The notes under the pieces were generated by a model. It did not search any database. It was not told the DNA's origin and saw nothing but the letters and a program-made list of their open reading frames with translations. Below are positions 6,486-15,519 of a stretch of 34,449 bases of DNA, piece after piece. Source of the stretch: JBBKWU01 sp037969035 (GTDB taxonomy: Bacteria > Pseudomonadota > Alphaproteobacteria > Micavibrionales > Micavibrionaceae); contig JBBKWU010000001.1 in NCBI GenBank assembly GCA_037969035.1, positions 1 through 34,449 on the forward strand, given 5' to 3'. Position numbers and translations under genes: made by a program. How positions within the stretch are numbered: the first letter of the stretch is position 1; every line of letters starts with the position of its first letter.

Positions 6486-8813
6486 ATGGACGATAATAAT
6501 CACAAAGAATGCTGCGGATCACATGCAAAAACGAGCGCCGTAAAAGACCCCGTTTGTGGTATGAACGTTGATCCTGATACAGCGCAGTACAAAGCTGACC
6601 ATAACGAGCAGACATATTATTTTTGCGCCGAAAAATGCTTGAAAAAGTTTGAAGCAAACCCACAGCAATATCTTACACCACAAGAAGAAAAACCTGTCAT
6701 CGCTGGAGCAATCTATACCTGCCCGATGCATCCTGAAATCCGCCAAGAAGGCCCGGGCACCTGCCCGATTTGCGGCATGGCCTTAGAACCAGAAACAGCA
6801 ACAGGCGAAGAAGGTGAAAACCCAGAGCTCAACGATTTTCGTAGGCGTTTTTGGATAGGCTTATTGCTGACGATCCCCGTATTTATATTGGAAATGGGCG
6901 CACATGTTTTTGATTTGCATTTAGTCAGTCCGCAAATCTCTAACTGGTTACAATTGGCCTTTGGCACACCTGTTGTTTTGTGGGCGGGATGGCCGTTTTT
7001 CGAGCGGGCTTGGATGTCGTTAAAAACCCGCAACCTTAATATGTTCACACTGATTGCGATGGGTACAGGTGTCGCGTGGCTTTATAGTATAATAGCCACC
7101 ATTGCCCCAAGCATTTTTCCAGAAGCTTTCCGAAACGCCGATGGCTCTGTCCCTGTTTATTTTGAAGCCGCCGCCGTTATTGTCGTCCTTGTTCTTTTAG
7201 GGCAAATGCTTGAGCTAAAAGCGCGTGAACAAACAGGTGGGGCAATCCGTGCATTGCTTGACCTAGCGCCCAAAACAGCGCGCCGTATAGATAAAAACGG
7301 CAACGAAGAAGATGTCCCCTTAGATCAAATTAAGGCTGGAGATTTATTGCGTGTGCGCCCTGGCGAAAAAATACCGCTTGATGGTGTTGTTACCGAAGGC
7401 GGTAGCGCGGTTGATGAGTCCATGATCACGGGTGAGTCTATGGCTGTTAAAAAAGAACCAGACAGCAAAGTAATTGGTGGCACGATGAATCAAACAGGCA
7501 GCTTTGTCATGAAGGCCGAACGGGTCGGCAAAGACACGATGCTGTCCCAGATTGTTAAAATGGTATCCGAAGCACAGCGCAGCCGCGCCCCCATTCAACG
7601 TATGGCTGATCTAGTGGCGGGATGGTTCGTGCCTATTGTTATTCTCATTGCGGTAATTGCATTTGGTGTGTGGGCTATATTTGGCCCTGCTCCTGCGTTT
7701 AGTTATGCCCTCATCGCGGCCGTAAGCGTTCTGATTATTGCCTGTCCGTGTGCCTTGGGGCTTGCCACACCGATGTCGATTATGGTCGGTGTGGGCAAAG
7801 GTGCCAAAGCTGGCGTTCTCATTAAAAATGCCGAAGCCTTAGAACGTATGGAAAAAATTGATACATTGGTCGTTGATAAAACGGGCACTCTGACAAAAGG
7901 GAAACCGACAGTGACGAAGGTCGTCGCCGAGGATGGTTTTACCGAAGACGAACTTTTATCATGGGCGGCATCATTGGAGCAAGGCAGCGAACATCCTTTG
8001 GCACACGCGATTGTCGAAGCCGCCAAAAAGAAAAAGCTGGATTTAAGTGCTGCGGAAGATTTTGACTCTCCCACAGGCAAAGGCGTGATCGGCAACATCC
8101 AAGGCAAGAGTATTGCGCTTGGTAATGCCATGTTGATGGAGGAGCTATCGATCAGTATCGCGCATCTTTCAGAAAATGCGGATGAATTGCGCGGGGATGG
8201 CGCCACAGTGATCCTGATGGCGGTAGACGGCAAAGAAGCAGGTCTTCTCGCCATTGCCGACCCCATTAAAGAAACGACGAAAGAAGCGATTAAAGCGCTG
8301 CATGAATTAGGCATGCGCATTGTGATGCTAACAGGCGATAACCGTCGCACGGCAGATGCTGTTGCCAAAATGCTAGGCATTGAAGAAGTCGAAGCCGAAG
8401 TTCTGCCCGAAGATAAGGGTAAAATCGTTCAGAAGTTACAGGCAGAAGGACGTGTTGTTGCTATGGCGGGAGATGGCACAAATGATGCGCCTGCGTTGGC
8501 CGCTGCTGATGTTGGTATTGCTATGGGGACAGGCACAGATGTCGCCATGGAGAGCGCAGGAATTACGTTGCTGAAAGGTGATCTGATCGGCATTGTGCGC
8601 GCCCGCAAGCTTTCGGTTTCAACCATGGGCAATATTCGGCAAAATCTGTTTTTTGCTTTTATCTATAACGCAGCAGGAGTACCGATTGCCGCAGGTATTT
8701 TATACCCGTTCTTCGGTATCTTGCTTTCACCGATTATTGCGGCCGCAGCGATGTCGCTTAGTTCAGTCAGTGTTGTACTGAATGCCTTAAGATTAAATTT
8801 AACAAAAATATAG
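6486..8813 (+). CDS. copA: Copper-exporting P1B-type ATPase
   Basis: A 775-aa ATPase that pumps Cu(I) (or Ag+) out of the cytoplasm. From ATG 6486, preceded by AGGAAA, it has a YHS domain (about 20-60, DPVCGMNV), then a heavy-metal-binding domain (YTCPMHPE ... CPICGMAL, about 77-105) in place of the usual HMA domain. Eight membrane helices follow. The transport motif is CPC (C420, C422), the phosphorylated residue is D464 in DKTGTLTKGKP, and the SEHPLA and GDGTNDAPAL motifs are intact. The actuator motif TGES is present. It is separated from the oxidase operon by 183 bp with a hairpin, so it may have its own promoter. It shares the symbol copA with the oxidase by field convention. It is unrelated to that protein. 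Confidence 0.95.
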   Translation: MDDNNHKECCGSHAKTSAVKDPVCGMNVDPDTAQYKADHNEQTYYFCAEKCLKKFEANPQQYLTPQEEKPVIAGAIYTCPMHPEIRQEGPGTCPICGMALEPETATGEEGENPELNDFRRRFWIGLLLTIPVFILEMGAHVFDLHLVSPQISNWLQLAFGTPVVLWAGWPFFERAWMSLKTRNLNMFTLIAMGTGVAWLYSIIATIAPSIFPEAFRNADGSVPVYFEAAAVIVVLVLLGQMLELKAREQTGGAIRALLDLAPKTARRIDKNGNEEDVPLDQIKAGDLLRVRPGEKIPLDGVVTEGGSAVDESMITGESMAVKKEPDSKVIGGTMNQTGSFVMKAERVGKDTMLSQIVKMVSEAQRSRAPIQRMADLVAGWFVPIVILIAVIAFGVWAIFGPAPAFSYALIAAVSVLIIACPCALGLATPMSIMVGVGKGAKAGVLIKNAEALERMEKIDTLVVDKTGTLTKGKPTVTKVVAEDGFTEDELLSWAASLEQGSEHPLAHAIVEAAKKKKLDLSAAEDFDSPTGKGVIGNIQGKSIALGNAMLMEELSISIAHLSENADELRGDGATVILMAVDGKEAGLLAIADPIKETTKEAIKALHELGMRIVMLTGDNRRTADAVAKMLGIEEVEAEVLPEDKGKIVQKLQAEGRVVAMAGDGTNDAPALAAADVGIAMGTGTDVAMESAGITLLKGDLIGIVRARKLSVSTMGNIRQNLFFAFIYNAAGVPIAAGILYPFFGILLSPIIAAAAMSLSSVSVVLNALRLNLTKI

Positions 8814-8857
8814 ACCGCGTTGGCTATGCTTTCAAATAACATTTGATAGGTTTCCTA

Positions 8858-8878
8858 TGGGACACTGGTGGGACACTT
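8858..8878 (+). repeat. Candidate integrase arm-type sites (right set)
   Basis: TGGGACACT occurs at 8858-8866 and again at 8869-8877, an 11-bp period. The first unit is 135 bp before the right tRNA-Trp fragment, exactly as for the left set. Identical period and offset at both ends argue against chance. Confidence 0.5.
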
Positions 8879-8928
8879 GGTGCTTAAAAACCACGAAAAC
8901 CAATAAAAGACAGTGATACAGGAGGTCA

Positions 8929-8956
8929 ATTAAGATATTGATATAATTATCTTAAT
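8929..8956. repeat. 9-bp inverted repeat near the right attachment copy
   Basis: ATTAAGATA (8929-8937) and TATCTTAAT (8948-8956) are perfect arms with a 10-bp A+T-rich spacer. It lies between the arm-like repeats and the attachment copy, where excisionase or bending-protein sites are often found. It has no counterpart that I see at the left copy. Confidence 0.35.
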
Positions 8957-8992
8957 GTATCCTTAGTTACCGTGGATTTTCCATTCTCAAAT

Positions 8993-9043
8993 TCTCCAAA
9001 ACCGTAGGTCGTGAGTTCGAGTCTCTCTGCCCCTGCCATTTTT
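8993..9043 (+). repeat. Attachment-site copy: 3' half of tRNA-Trp (right copy)
   Basis: This copy runs from the anticodon loop TCTCCAAAACCG to GCCCCTGCCA and a short T-run. Like the left copy it lacks a 5' half. The six differences from the left copy fall in the variable-loop/T-stem part. Here the T stem (GTGAG/CTCTC) has one T-T mismatch. It marks the junction with the DNA that follows, whose first gene ends only 12 bp further on. Confidence 0.8.
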
Positions 9044-9055
9044 AAGTCTCGGGCG

Positions 9056-12000
9056 TTAAATCTCAGGAGATCTTATTGGCCGCGCCAGTGGTCTTGGGCT
9101 TCGCACGAGGCCATTATCATTTGCAGATGGCGCGTTATCGACTGTTTCCAGAAGATTAGCACCAAAAATACGATCTAGAGGCTCGCCAGTAGCATTTTGA
9201 TATATAGCATCAAGAATTCCACGCTGTGTTTCACGCGCCAACGCTTTATCACCATTAAAGAGACTCTGCACCATACGCAGCGCGTATTCCATGCTGCCGT
9301 CTGGGAACACATAAGATTCAACATATTTGCTGTTATTGGAAATCCTTGCGGCATCTTCCCGCATTTGAACCCAGTTTACATCCTTGCTCGCGGCGAGCGT
9401 GTCATTGATATTTTTCAAAAGCGGGTCATTTACACGCATTGAGCCAACGTTACTACTGTATATAAACTGCATATTCGGTGCATCATCAATGTAATCCCAG
9501 ATCACAGAGGAACGGCATGAGCCCAACCAGAAAAACTGAACGTCTTCATTCAGATAATTTTTTGCCGTTTTTCGAACATGATAACTATGGCCGCGATGTA
9601 TCAAGACAGAGAGCGTTCCATCTTGTTCCTCAATGTGATCACGAATGGCCTGATTGCCTTCCTGTTCAAATTGAGGTTTATTCGCAAAAAGATCAATTCC
9701 GTTTCGGGAGTATGAAATAAACGTCCCGTGGTCATCATACTTCCAACGTCTGTCCTTATTATAGGCTTCTTTAAAGTGCCAAAAGCTAGCATGGCCGTCT
9801 TTATCGTCATAAAAGACCATCATCTGGAAATTACGACCTTGATCATCGAATAAATCATCTGCTTGCATATCTGTTCGCATATAACGTTCCATATGAGGAA
9901 GATAGATGTTTTGAACTTCGGCAAAGAACGGAATATGGGTTTTTATCTCAGCTCTATCACTGTAAAGCGCAGCAGCAAGACCAAGCGTTGTCCTGCTTTC
10001 AGAAATGCGCTCATTCGTAAAGCGTTCAACGAGGATCGTTTCAATGTCTCCACTGTCGCCTTGATCGGCAATATTGGTCAAGAGTTCAGTAGTCGCTGCC
10101 ATCAAGACCGAGTTATTTCCTCTGCGCAAACTACCACCACTGTCGCCACTTGCCGTAAGCCTATCAAGAACAGAATTCGTGGTTAAACGTTTTTCGCTAT
10201 CATCCAGTAAGGCTAAAAACTCATCAATCCGTCCAAATTGCATGGCATTTTCAAGCACCTTTTGTATGGTACTGTCGCCATAATGATTTTCCACCCATAG
10301 TTTTTCGCGGCTTTCAGGATGGCTCTCCAACTCTCTTAGAAACCCACTCATAATATAGTTGAATGTCGAGGTATAAAAATCACTATCATCTTGCGTAACA
10401 AGATCAATGTAATGCCCTTCTGGCATATCATCCAATAAGGCAAATCGTATGTTATCTGGATAATTGTGTAGGTTATTTAATATCCTTGTCGCTCTGCGGA
10501 ATTCACTGTATCCGCGCCGCTTATCCGCTAATGCCTCGGAAAATTGTATCTTTGCGGCATCTAAAATGTCTTCATAAGGCACTGTTGTACCTAAAATATT
10601 TAAGTCAGATGTTTCTTCATGCTGTGTCGCCAAGTCCAGAAAGTACAATGGGTTTGCATTAACGCCAGCAACAATAATATCTTGAAATTCCGAATAATCC
10701 ATACCGAGATTACTCGTTAAATTTTTGTTTTCCTCAAGCGTTTTAATCGCGCCTTCTGGATAGGATGCAAGATAACAGCCAATGACCGGCCCTATTTCTT
10801 CTTTGGAATAATACCCACCTTCTGTGACCCACGATCCTTCCTCTAACATACGCTGCATGCTATCAACTCTTTCATAGTCACGGATATCTTTTCGCCCCGC
10901 CACCACGTCATCACTCTCGCGGCAATACGTGTCTATGGCCGCTTTTGAAATATCAACCAAAGTCGTTTTTAAACCATCATCTAAACCATCGATATAGGCG
11001 CGGTTACGCTTATCAGACAGCAAATTCATAACGCCAACAGGATTTGTTCTAAATTGCTCAATCACTAAATCAAAAACCGCAGATTGTTCCGATTCCATTG
11101 CCAAAGCGAGAGGTTTCTGAAAACCATAAGTATTACCTTCAAAATTTTTGATGAACTCTTCAGGATGCTCTAACGCAATGTAGGCAAACATACGTGAAAG
11201 AATTTCACGCTTATGTGCGGCATCTGGCAACGGCCAATGTATGCTTTTATTATTGCCTCTTTCCGATCCCAAAAAATCGTGATCATATCGATTACTAAAG
11301 CGCGCACCAGCAATATCACTATCAATGCTGTACAAGGAGCGCCCTATATTTTCATCAATTGCTGCGGTCATTAAGCTCCAAGCTAGCGGATCATTTTGAA
11401 TTTCAGGATATATATCAATCAGATCACCAAAGTTCAATCGGCGCGCTGTGTTCTGCATATACTCTGAAATATCATCTATCGTAGGGCCTTGGATGACACC
11501 GTCATCCAACAAGTTTTGAATAGGCGCAAAATACTCATAATATTCGCCCCCGTCCTGAGATGTCATCTTTCTTTTCAGGAACGACAAAGGGCTATTTTTA
11601 ATGGCTTCTTGAAGCACCTCAAGCGCGCCGTCTAATGTTTGATAATATTGAAAACCACGTACAATGTCTTCTGCGCCATATACATCTTGAGCCGCTTCAA
11701 TAAGCCTTTCTTTGGATGGCGTCATACCAGAATCCAAAACGTCATCGTAACGTTCATCACGATAGTCTATCATCTCAAGATATTTTTCTGGATCAAAGTT
11801 CATTAAATCTTGCACAAATTGCGTGCTGCCATCCAGATGGCTATATTGATCGTAATACTTGAGTAACACGATTAAAGACCGCGCATCTATTCTGCGCTCG
11901 TCTTTACTTATTTCCCGTTCGAAATGTACCCTTAAATCTTCAATAGTCGGGGCAAAATCAGGATTTGAAAAAGCAGCAGGCAAATCTCCTTCTAATTTTG

Positions 12001-13297
12001 CTCTATAATAACGTTGTGGATCTAATATAATCGTTGTTCTTACGATTTCTTCAGCCTCGGGCAAATGCGCATAATCGTTATAATATTCATAAAATGGTGA
12101 TTTATAACCCCTTCCGTGATCGTTATCTCGCGCATCACTCAATATGCTTTGCCCAGATATTTCTAATGTACGATCACCAGCCAAGAGTGGGTGTAATTTT
12201 CCGTCATTTTTAACTTTCAAAAAAGACATCGTGTCGGAAAATATAGCGGCTTGTGCAATGTCTCGGGCTTCGGGTAAGTGGGAATAAAACTGATAATATC
12301 GCACCAAATCACTTGCCCGCTTTTTATCAGCGGCCAATTCTCTCAGCTTTGCCAACGGCAGTGTAACAAAGCCGTCCTCTTCCAATATCGAGGACACGCC
12401 CTCTCTTTCATTAGTTTCAAAAAAACTCAATGGATCATTATCGATAACGGTTTGAATGATTTGTTGTGCTTCGGGCAAATGAGCATAATCATCAAAATTA
12501 CTCATAAACAGCCTCGAACTATCCATATTTTGTGCCTCGATCAACAAATATGATCCAATATCAATATCTGTCATTAAATCGGGATACTCTGCCAACACGT
12601 GAGTATATCTAATAACCGATAACGGATATTGCTTTACCGCAACGGCCAAAACACTTTCAATATCTGGCATAGACCGAAGGTCATCAAAATATCTAAATAT
12701 ATTTTCCGCGCGATCAGAATCTGCCGCCATGGCTTTATACATATCTTCAGAATATGTGATTTTAATTTGATCTTCTTCTAGTTCATAATCCAAAGGAGAC
12801 CAACTGTATTCGACGACAAGTCTACTCTCCCTTGTCTCACGGTTCCTCAAATAACCAGTGTACTCTGCACGCCGTAGAAAGGCAGGATCCTTTTCAAAAA
12901 AAGGTTTAAGTACCTCTAAATACCAATCCTGTTTATAGACACGCCACAAGACATCATCAAAAACCGTTCCATGGTTTTGGGAAATATCGTCTTCCTGACA
13001 CATACGATACAAAAATATATCCTTTGCATCGTCTTGATCTTTCCATTCATGAATAGCGGAGAATAATTCATCATCAAGCGCGATAGCTTTAACTTCATCG
13101 CTTGTGTCCTGCTCTATTGTATCGCAAAGCTCTGGCTTAAAAGAATATGCCGCTTGCGGCGCATTATCATTAACGACAGAGATACTATGTCCTGAAAGAG
13201 TCTCAAAGTCAGGCTCCTGCGCAAACGCAACATCTGTCCCCGCCCAAAACGCGGTTGCAAAAACAGTACATAAACTTGGAACAGTAGATAGTCGCAT
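9056..13297 (-). CDS. Giant secreted repeat protein with C-terminal His/Cys (caspase-like?) domain
   Basis: A 1413-aa protein not assigned to a named family. It has a signal peptide (about 1-26, ending VAFAQ). The N-terminal third has a helical repeat with a core like Y-[YFD]-x-x-Y-[AS]-H-L-P-E-A followed by D-P-x-[SR]-[FY]. Copies begin near residues 199, 266, 333, 401, 478 and 548, so the period is about 67-77. The middle stays helical without clear repeats. Near the C-terminus TLSVLIHRGHSYH (H1234, G1236, H1237) is followed by FFWLGSCRSS (C1261), then a conserved-looking YSSNVGS...VN..L and VNWVQM. The 'hhhH-x-G ... hhhGSC' pattern resembles the His/Cys dyad of clan CD (caspase-like) peptidases. 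From memory a similar GHSYH...LGSC domain occurs in unnamed Bacteroidetes proteins. Its stop lies 12 bp from the island's right repeat. Secretion is well supported. Protease activity is inference. Confidence 0.7.
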   Translation of the reverse strand: MRLSTVPSLCTVFATAFWAGTDVAFAQEPDFETLSGHSISVVNDNAPQAAYSFKPELCDTIEQDTSDEVKAIALDDELFSAIHEWKDQDDAKDIFLYRMCQEDDISQNHGTVFDDVLWRVYKQDWYLEVLKPFFEKDPAFLRRAEYTGYLRNRETRESRLVVEYSWSPLDYELEEDQIKITYSEDMYKAMAADSDRAENIFRYFDDLRSMPDIESVLAVAVKQYPLSVIRYTHVLAEYPDLMTDIDIGSYLLIEAQNMDSSRLFMSNFDDYAHLPEAQQIIQTVIDNDPLSFFETNEREGVSSILEEDGFVTLPLAKLRELAADKKRASDLVRYYQFYSHLPEARDIAQAAIFSDTMSFLKVKNDGKLHPLLAGDRTLEISGQSILSDARDNDHGRGYKSPFYEYYNDYAHLPEAEEIVRTTIILDPQRYYRAKLEGDLPAAFSNPDFAPTIEDLRVHFEREISKDERRIDARSLIVLLKYYDQYSHLDGSTQFVQDLMNFDPEKYLEMIDYRDERYDDVLDSGMTPSKERLIEAAQDVYGAEDIVRGFQYYQTLDGALEVLQEAIKNSPLSFLKRKMTSQDGGEYYEYFAPIQNLLDDGVIQGPTIDDISEYMQNTARRLNFGDLIDIYPEIQNDPLAWSLMTAAIDENIGRSLYSIDSDIAGARFSNRYDHDFLGSERGNNKSIHWPLPDAAHKREILSRMFAYIALEHPEEFIKNFEGNTYGFQKPLALAMESEQSAVFDLVIEQFRTNPVGVMNLLSDKRNRAYIDGLDDGLKTTLVDISKAAIDTYCRESDDVVAGRKDIRDYERVDSMQRMLEEGSWVTEGGYYSKEEIGPVIGCYLASYPEGAIKTLEENKNLTSNLGMDYSEFQDIIVAGVNANPLYFLDLATQHEETSDLNILGTTVPYEDILDAAKIQFSEALADKRRGYSEFRRATRILNNLHNYPDNIRFALLDDMPEGHYIDLVTQDDSDFYTSTFNYIMSGFLRELESHPESREKLWVENHYGDSTIQKVLENAMQFGRIDEFLALLDDSEKRLTTNSVLDRLTASGDSGGSLRRGNNSVLMAATTELLTNIADQGDSGDIETILVERFTNERISESRTTLGLAAALYSDRAEIKTHIPFFAEVQNIYLPHMERYMRTDMQADDLFDDQGRNFQMMVFYDDKDGHASFWHFKEAYNKDRRWKYDDHGTFISYSRNGIDLFANKPQFEQEGNQAIRDHIEEQDGTLSVLIHRGHSYHVRKTAKNYLNEDVQFFWLGSCRSSVIWDYIDDAPNMQFIYSSNVGSMRVNDPLLKNINDTLAASKDVNWVQMREDAARISNNSKYVESYVFPDGSMEYALRMVQSLFNGDKALARETQRGILDAIYQNATGEPLDRIFGANLLETVDNAPSANDNGLVRSPRPLARPIRSPEI

Positions 13298-13495
13298 GTA
13301 AATCCCTAAACATTTAATATTTTGATTATGGAAAGATACATCAATGTTTCACAAATTACAAACTTTAACCTTAGAATTTAACATGACGGGTGCTATTCAA
13401 AATTTCTTGATTATAAATTTAGAAAATCTATTTATTGATATAAGCCAATTTTAATACGCTTATGCAACCGCGCGCCCATAGAAAGAAAACAAAAC

Positions 13496-14581
13496 ATGTC
13501 CAAACTATTCGAGCCTTTGACACTGGGTGATCTGGAATTGCCTAACCGTGTCATTATGGCGCCATTGACCAGAAGCCGCGCCAATAACAAAGGACGCACT
13601 CCCAATGACCTGATGGTTAAATATTATGAGCAACGCGCCTCTGCTGGCCTGATTTTAACCGAAGCCACTATCGTTGATCCGATGGGCGCAGGTTACGCCG
13701 ACACACCCGGCATTTATTCCGATGAACAAGTCGCAGGCTGGAAGAAAGTCGTTGATGCCGTGCATAACAAGGGCAGCCGTATTTTTCTACAAATCTGGCA
13801 TGTGGGGCGCGTTTCAGACCCTATGTTTTTAAATGGTGAGCTCCCTATCGCGCCGAGCGCCGTAAAACCTGCGGGTCAGGTAAGCCTTGTACGTCCGAAG
13901 AAAGACTATGTAACGCCTCGTGCGCTTGAGTTGAATGAAATTGCGGGTGTTGTTGCTGCCTATAAAAAAGGCGCCGAAAACGCGAAAAAAGCGGGCTTTG
14001 ATGGCGTAGAAATTCACGGTGCCAACGGCTATTTGCTCGATCAATTTTTGCAAGACAGCACAAACAAACGTCAGGATGAATACGGTGGCTCTATCGAGAA
14101 CCGCGCTCGCCTGATGCTAGAAGTCACAGATGCTGTGCTCAATGTTTGGGACAAAGGCCGCGTGGGTATGCATCTCGCACCGCGCATGGATTCTCATGAC
14201 ATGGGCGACAGCACACGTTTGGAAACATTTTCTTATGTGGCACGTGAACTGGGTAAACGCGGCATTGCCTTTATCTGCACGCGCGAACACCAAGCCGAGG
14301 ACAGTATATCTGCCCTTCTCAAAAAAGAATTTGGCGGCATACTGATTTCCAATGAAAGCTTCACAAAGCAGAGCGCCGAAACGTTTCTGGGAGAAGGCAA
14401 AGCAGACGCCATTGCCTTTGGAAAACTATTTATCGCCAATCCCGACTTGCCTGAACGCTTCCACGTGGATACACCGTTAAATGCCCCACGCCCAGATACA
14501 TTTTATAGTGGTGGTGCTGAAGGCTACACAGACTACCCCTTTATGGAAGACGTCGCCTGCAAACAGAAAAATTGCGCGTAA
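13496..14581 (+). CDS. nemA: Old yellow enzyme family NADPH:flavin oxidoreductase (NemA-like)
   Basis: A 361-aa FMN-dependent reductase of the OYE class, which reduces activated C=C bonds, N-ethylmaleimide and nitro esters in the cytoplasm. Family marks are LFEPLTLGDLELPNRVIMAPLTRSRA at the start of the TIM barrel, WHVGR, the substrate-binding HGANGYLLDQFL (H-x-x-N), and YGGSIENRARL. The length fits NemA. It is transcribed away from the giant secreted protein, with a 198-bp A+T-rich gap that holds no clear consensus promoter. The fine specificity cannot be told, so the symbol is by similarity. Confidence 0.85.
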   Translation: MSKLFEPLTLGDLELPNRVIMAPLTRSRANNKGRTPNDLMVKYYEQRASAGLILTEATIVDPMGAGYADTPGIYSDEQVAGWKKVVDAVHNKGSRIFLQIWHVGRVSDPMFLNGELPIAPSAVKPAGQVSLVRPKKDYVTPRALELNEIAGVVAAYKKGAENAKKAGFDGVEIHGANGYLLDQFLQDSTNKRQDEYGGSIENRARLMLEVTDAVLNVWDKGRVGMHLAPRMDSHDMGDSTRLETFSYVARELGKRGIAFICTREHQAEDSISALLKKEFGGILISNESFTKQSAETFLGEGKADAIAFGKLFIANPDLPERFHVDTPLNAPRPDTFYSGGAEGYTDYPFMEDVACKQKNCA

Positions 14582-14674
14582 ACATCCGTCGTGAGAACCG
14601 CGTAACAAGGCTTCTCTTACGAGGCCTAATCAAGTACAGTACGTTCTCTTTTGAATTTACGGATACCATTTAGC

Positions 14675-15517
14675 ATGCTCAAATTTTATCATACCAACCA
14701 AGTCACTGTCGCTGAGATCAGAGAATTCAGCGTATACGTTGATGGCGGCGAATACGATTTAATCATACTTCACGAAGCACCTGAGGACATACAAGTCGGC
14801 GACGTCGTAGACGCATATATATACCTTGATGCCACAGATGATATTATTGCGACGATGGCCACCGCAACGGCACAAATCGGTGATTGCGCTTATCTAAGGG
14901 TGGCATCTAATGGTGAATGGGGCACGTTCCTCGATTGGGGGTTACCCAAAGATTTGCTGTTGCCGTTTTCTGAACAATCAGGCCAGATAGAGGAAGGTGA
15001 CTTTTGCTTTGTCTATATCTATCAAGACGAACGTCAGCGCCCTCTTGCAAGTATGAAGCTCCACCATTTTTTAGATGAAGAGGCTGATGATCTAGAAGTC
15101 GGGCAAGCCGTTGACCTCATCATTGCGTCTGAAAGTGAACTTGGTTTTAAAGCTGTCATTAACAACGAACAGCTCGGTTTGATTTACCATGGTGAACTCG
15201 CCCGCCCGCTGGAAATTGGTTCTCACATGAAGGGTTGGGTACAAGGCATTCGTGAAGACGGAAAAATAAATCTCAGCATCAACAAGCTAGATAGCGAAAC
15301 CCGCGATCAATTAGAACAAGAGATTTTAAATGCGCTTCACGAGAATGACGGTCGCTTAAACCTATCCGATAAAAGCCCGCCAGATGTAATTTACGACGCA
15401 TTCAACGTCAGTAAAACAAACTTCAAACGCGCCATCGGCAGCCTATACAAACAAAAGCTCATCAGCATTACGCCCGCCTCTATCGAATTGGTTACGGACG
15501 ATAACGCCCAAAACTAA
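14675..15517 (+). CDS. CvfB-like S1 RNA-binding protein
   Basis: A 280-aa protein from ATG 14675. A TTG at 14651 would add eight residues, but the later start fits the family better. It has tandem S1-like beta-barrel units: about 1-60, 65-130 (GEWGTFLDWGLPKDLLLP) and 140-215 (KAVINNEQLGLIYHGEL ... GWVQGIREDGKINLSI). A C-terminal winged helix (about 225-275, DVIYDAFNVSKTNFKRAIGS) follows. This order is that of CvfB/YitL, an RNA-binding regulator of virulence and stress genes in Firmicutes with homologues in Proteobacteria. It is convergent with the gene at 15520, only two bases apart. Confidence 0.85.
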   Translation: MLKFYHTNQVTVAEIREFSVYVDGGEYDLIILHEAPEDIQVGDVVDAYIYLDATDDIIATMATATAQIGDCAYLRVASNGEWGTFLDWGLPKDLLLPFSEQSGQIEEGDFCFVYIYQDERQRPLASMKLHHFLDEEADDLEVGQAVDLIIASESELGFKAVINNEQLGLIYHGELARPLEIGSHMKGWVQGIREDGKINLSINKLDSETRDQLEQEILNALHENDGRLNLSDKSPPDVIYDAFNVSKTNFKRAIGSLYKQKLISITPASIELVTDDNAQN

Positions 15518-15519
15518 CA

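Larger units (their letters stand above)
2088..9043. mobile_element. Copper-resistance genomic island flanked by tRNA-Trp 3' repeats
   Basis: Two 51-bp direct repeats of the tRNA-Trp 3' half bound a block that holds only copper-handling genes (2229-8813). Each repeat is preceded at 135 bp by a pair of 9-bp repeats with 11-bp spacing. The block contains no integrase, excisionase or transposase, so it cannot move by itself. The intact tRNA-Trp and the integrase are expected to the left of the window, which would make this one unit in a tandem array of elements. The boundaries come from the repeats. That the block moved as one unit is inference. Confidence 0.7.

Noticed and set aside
7703..8380. 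Minus-strand open frame of 225 aa
   Set aside because: It lies fully inside the copper ATPase gene, antisense, and its Ser/Ala/Pro-rich product has no domain. It is a shadow of the real gene.
9056..13297. TPR or Sel1 repeat protein
   Set aside because: The period (about 67-77 residues) and consensus (Y..Y[AS]HLPEA) do not match the 34-36-residue units of these families.
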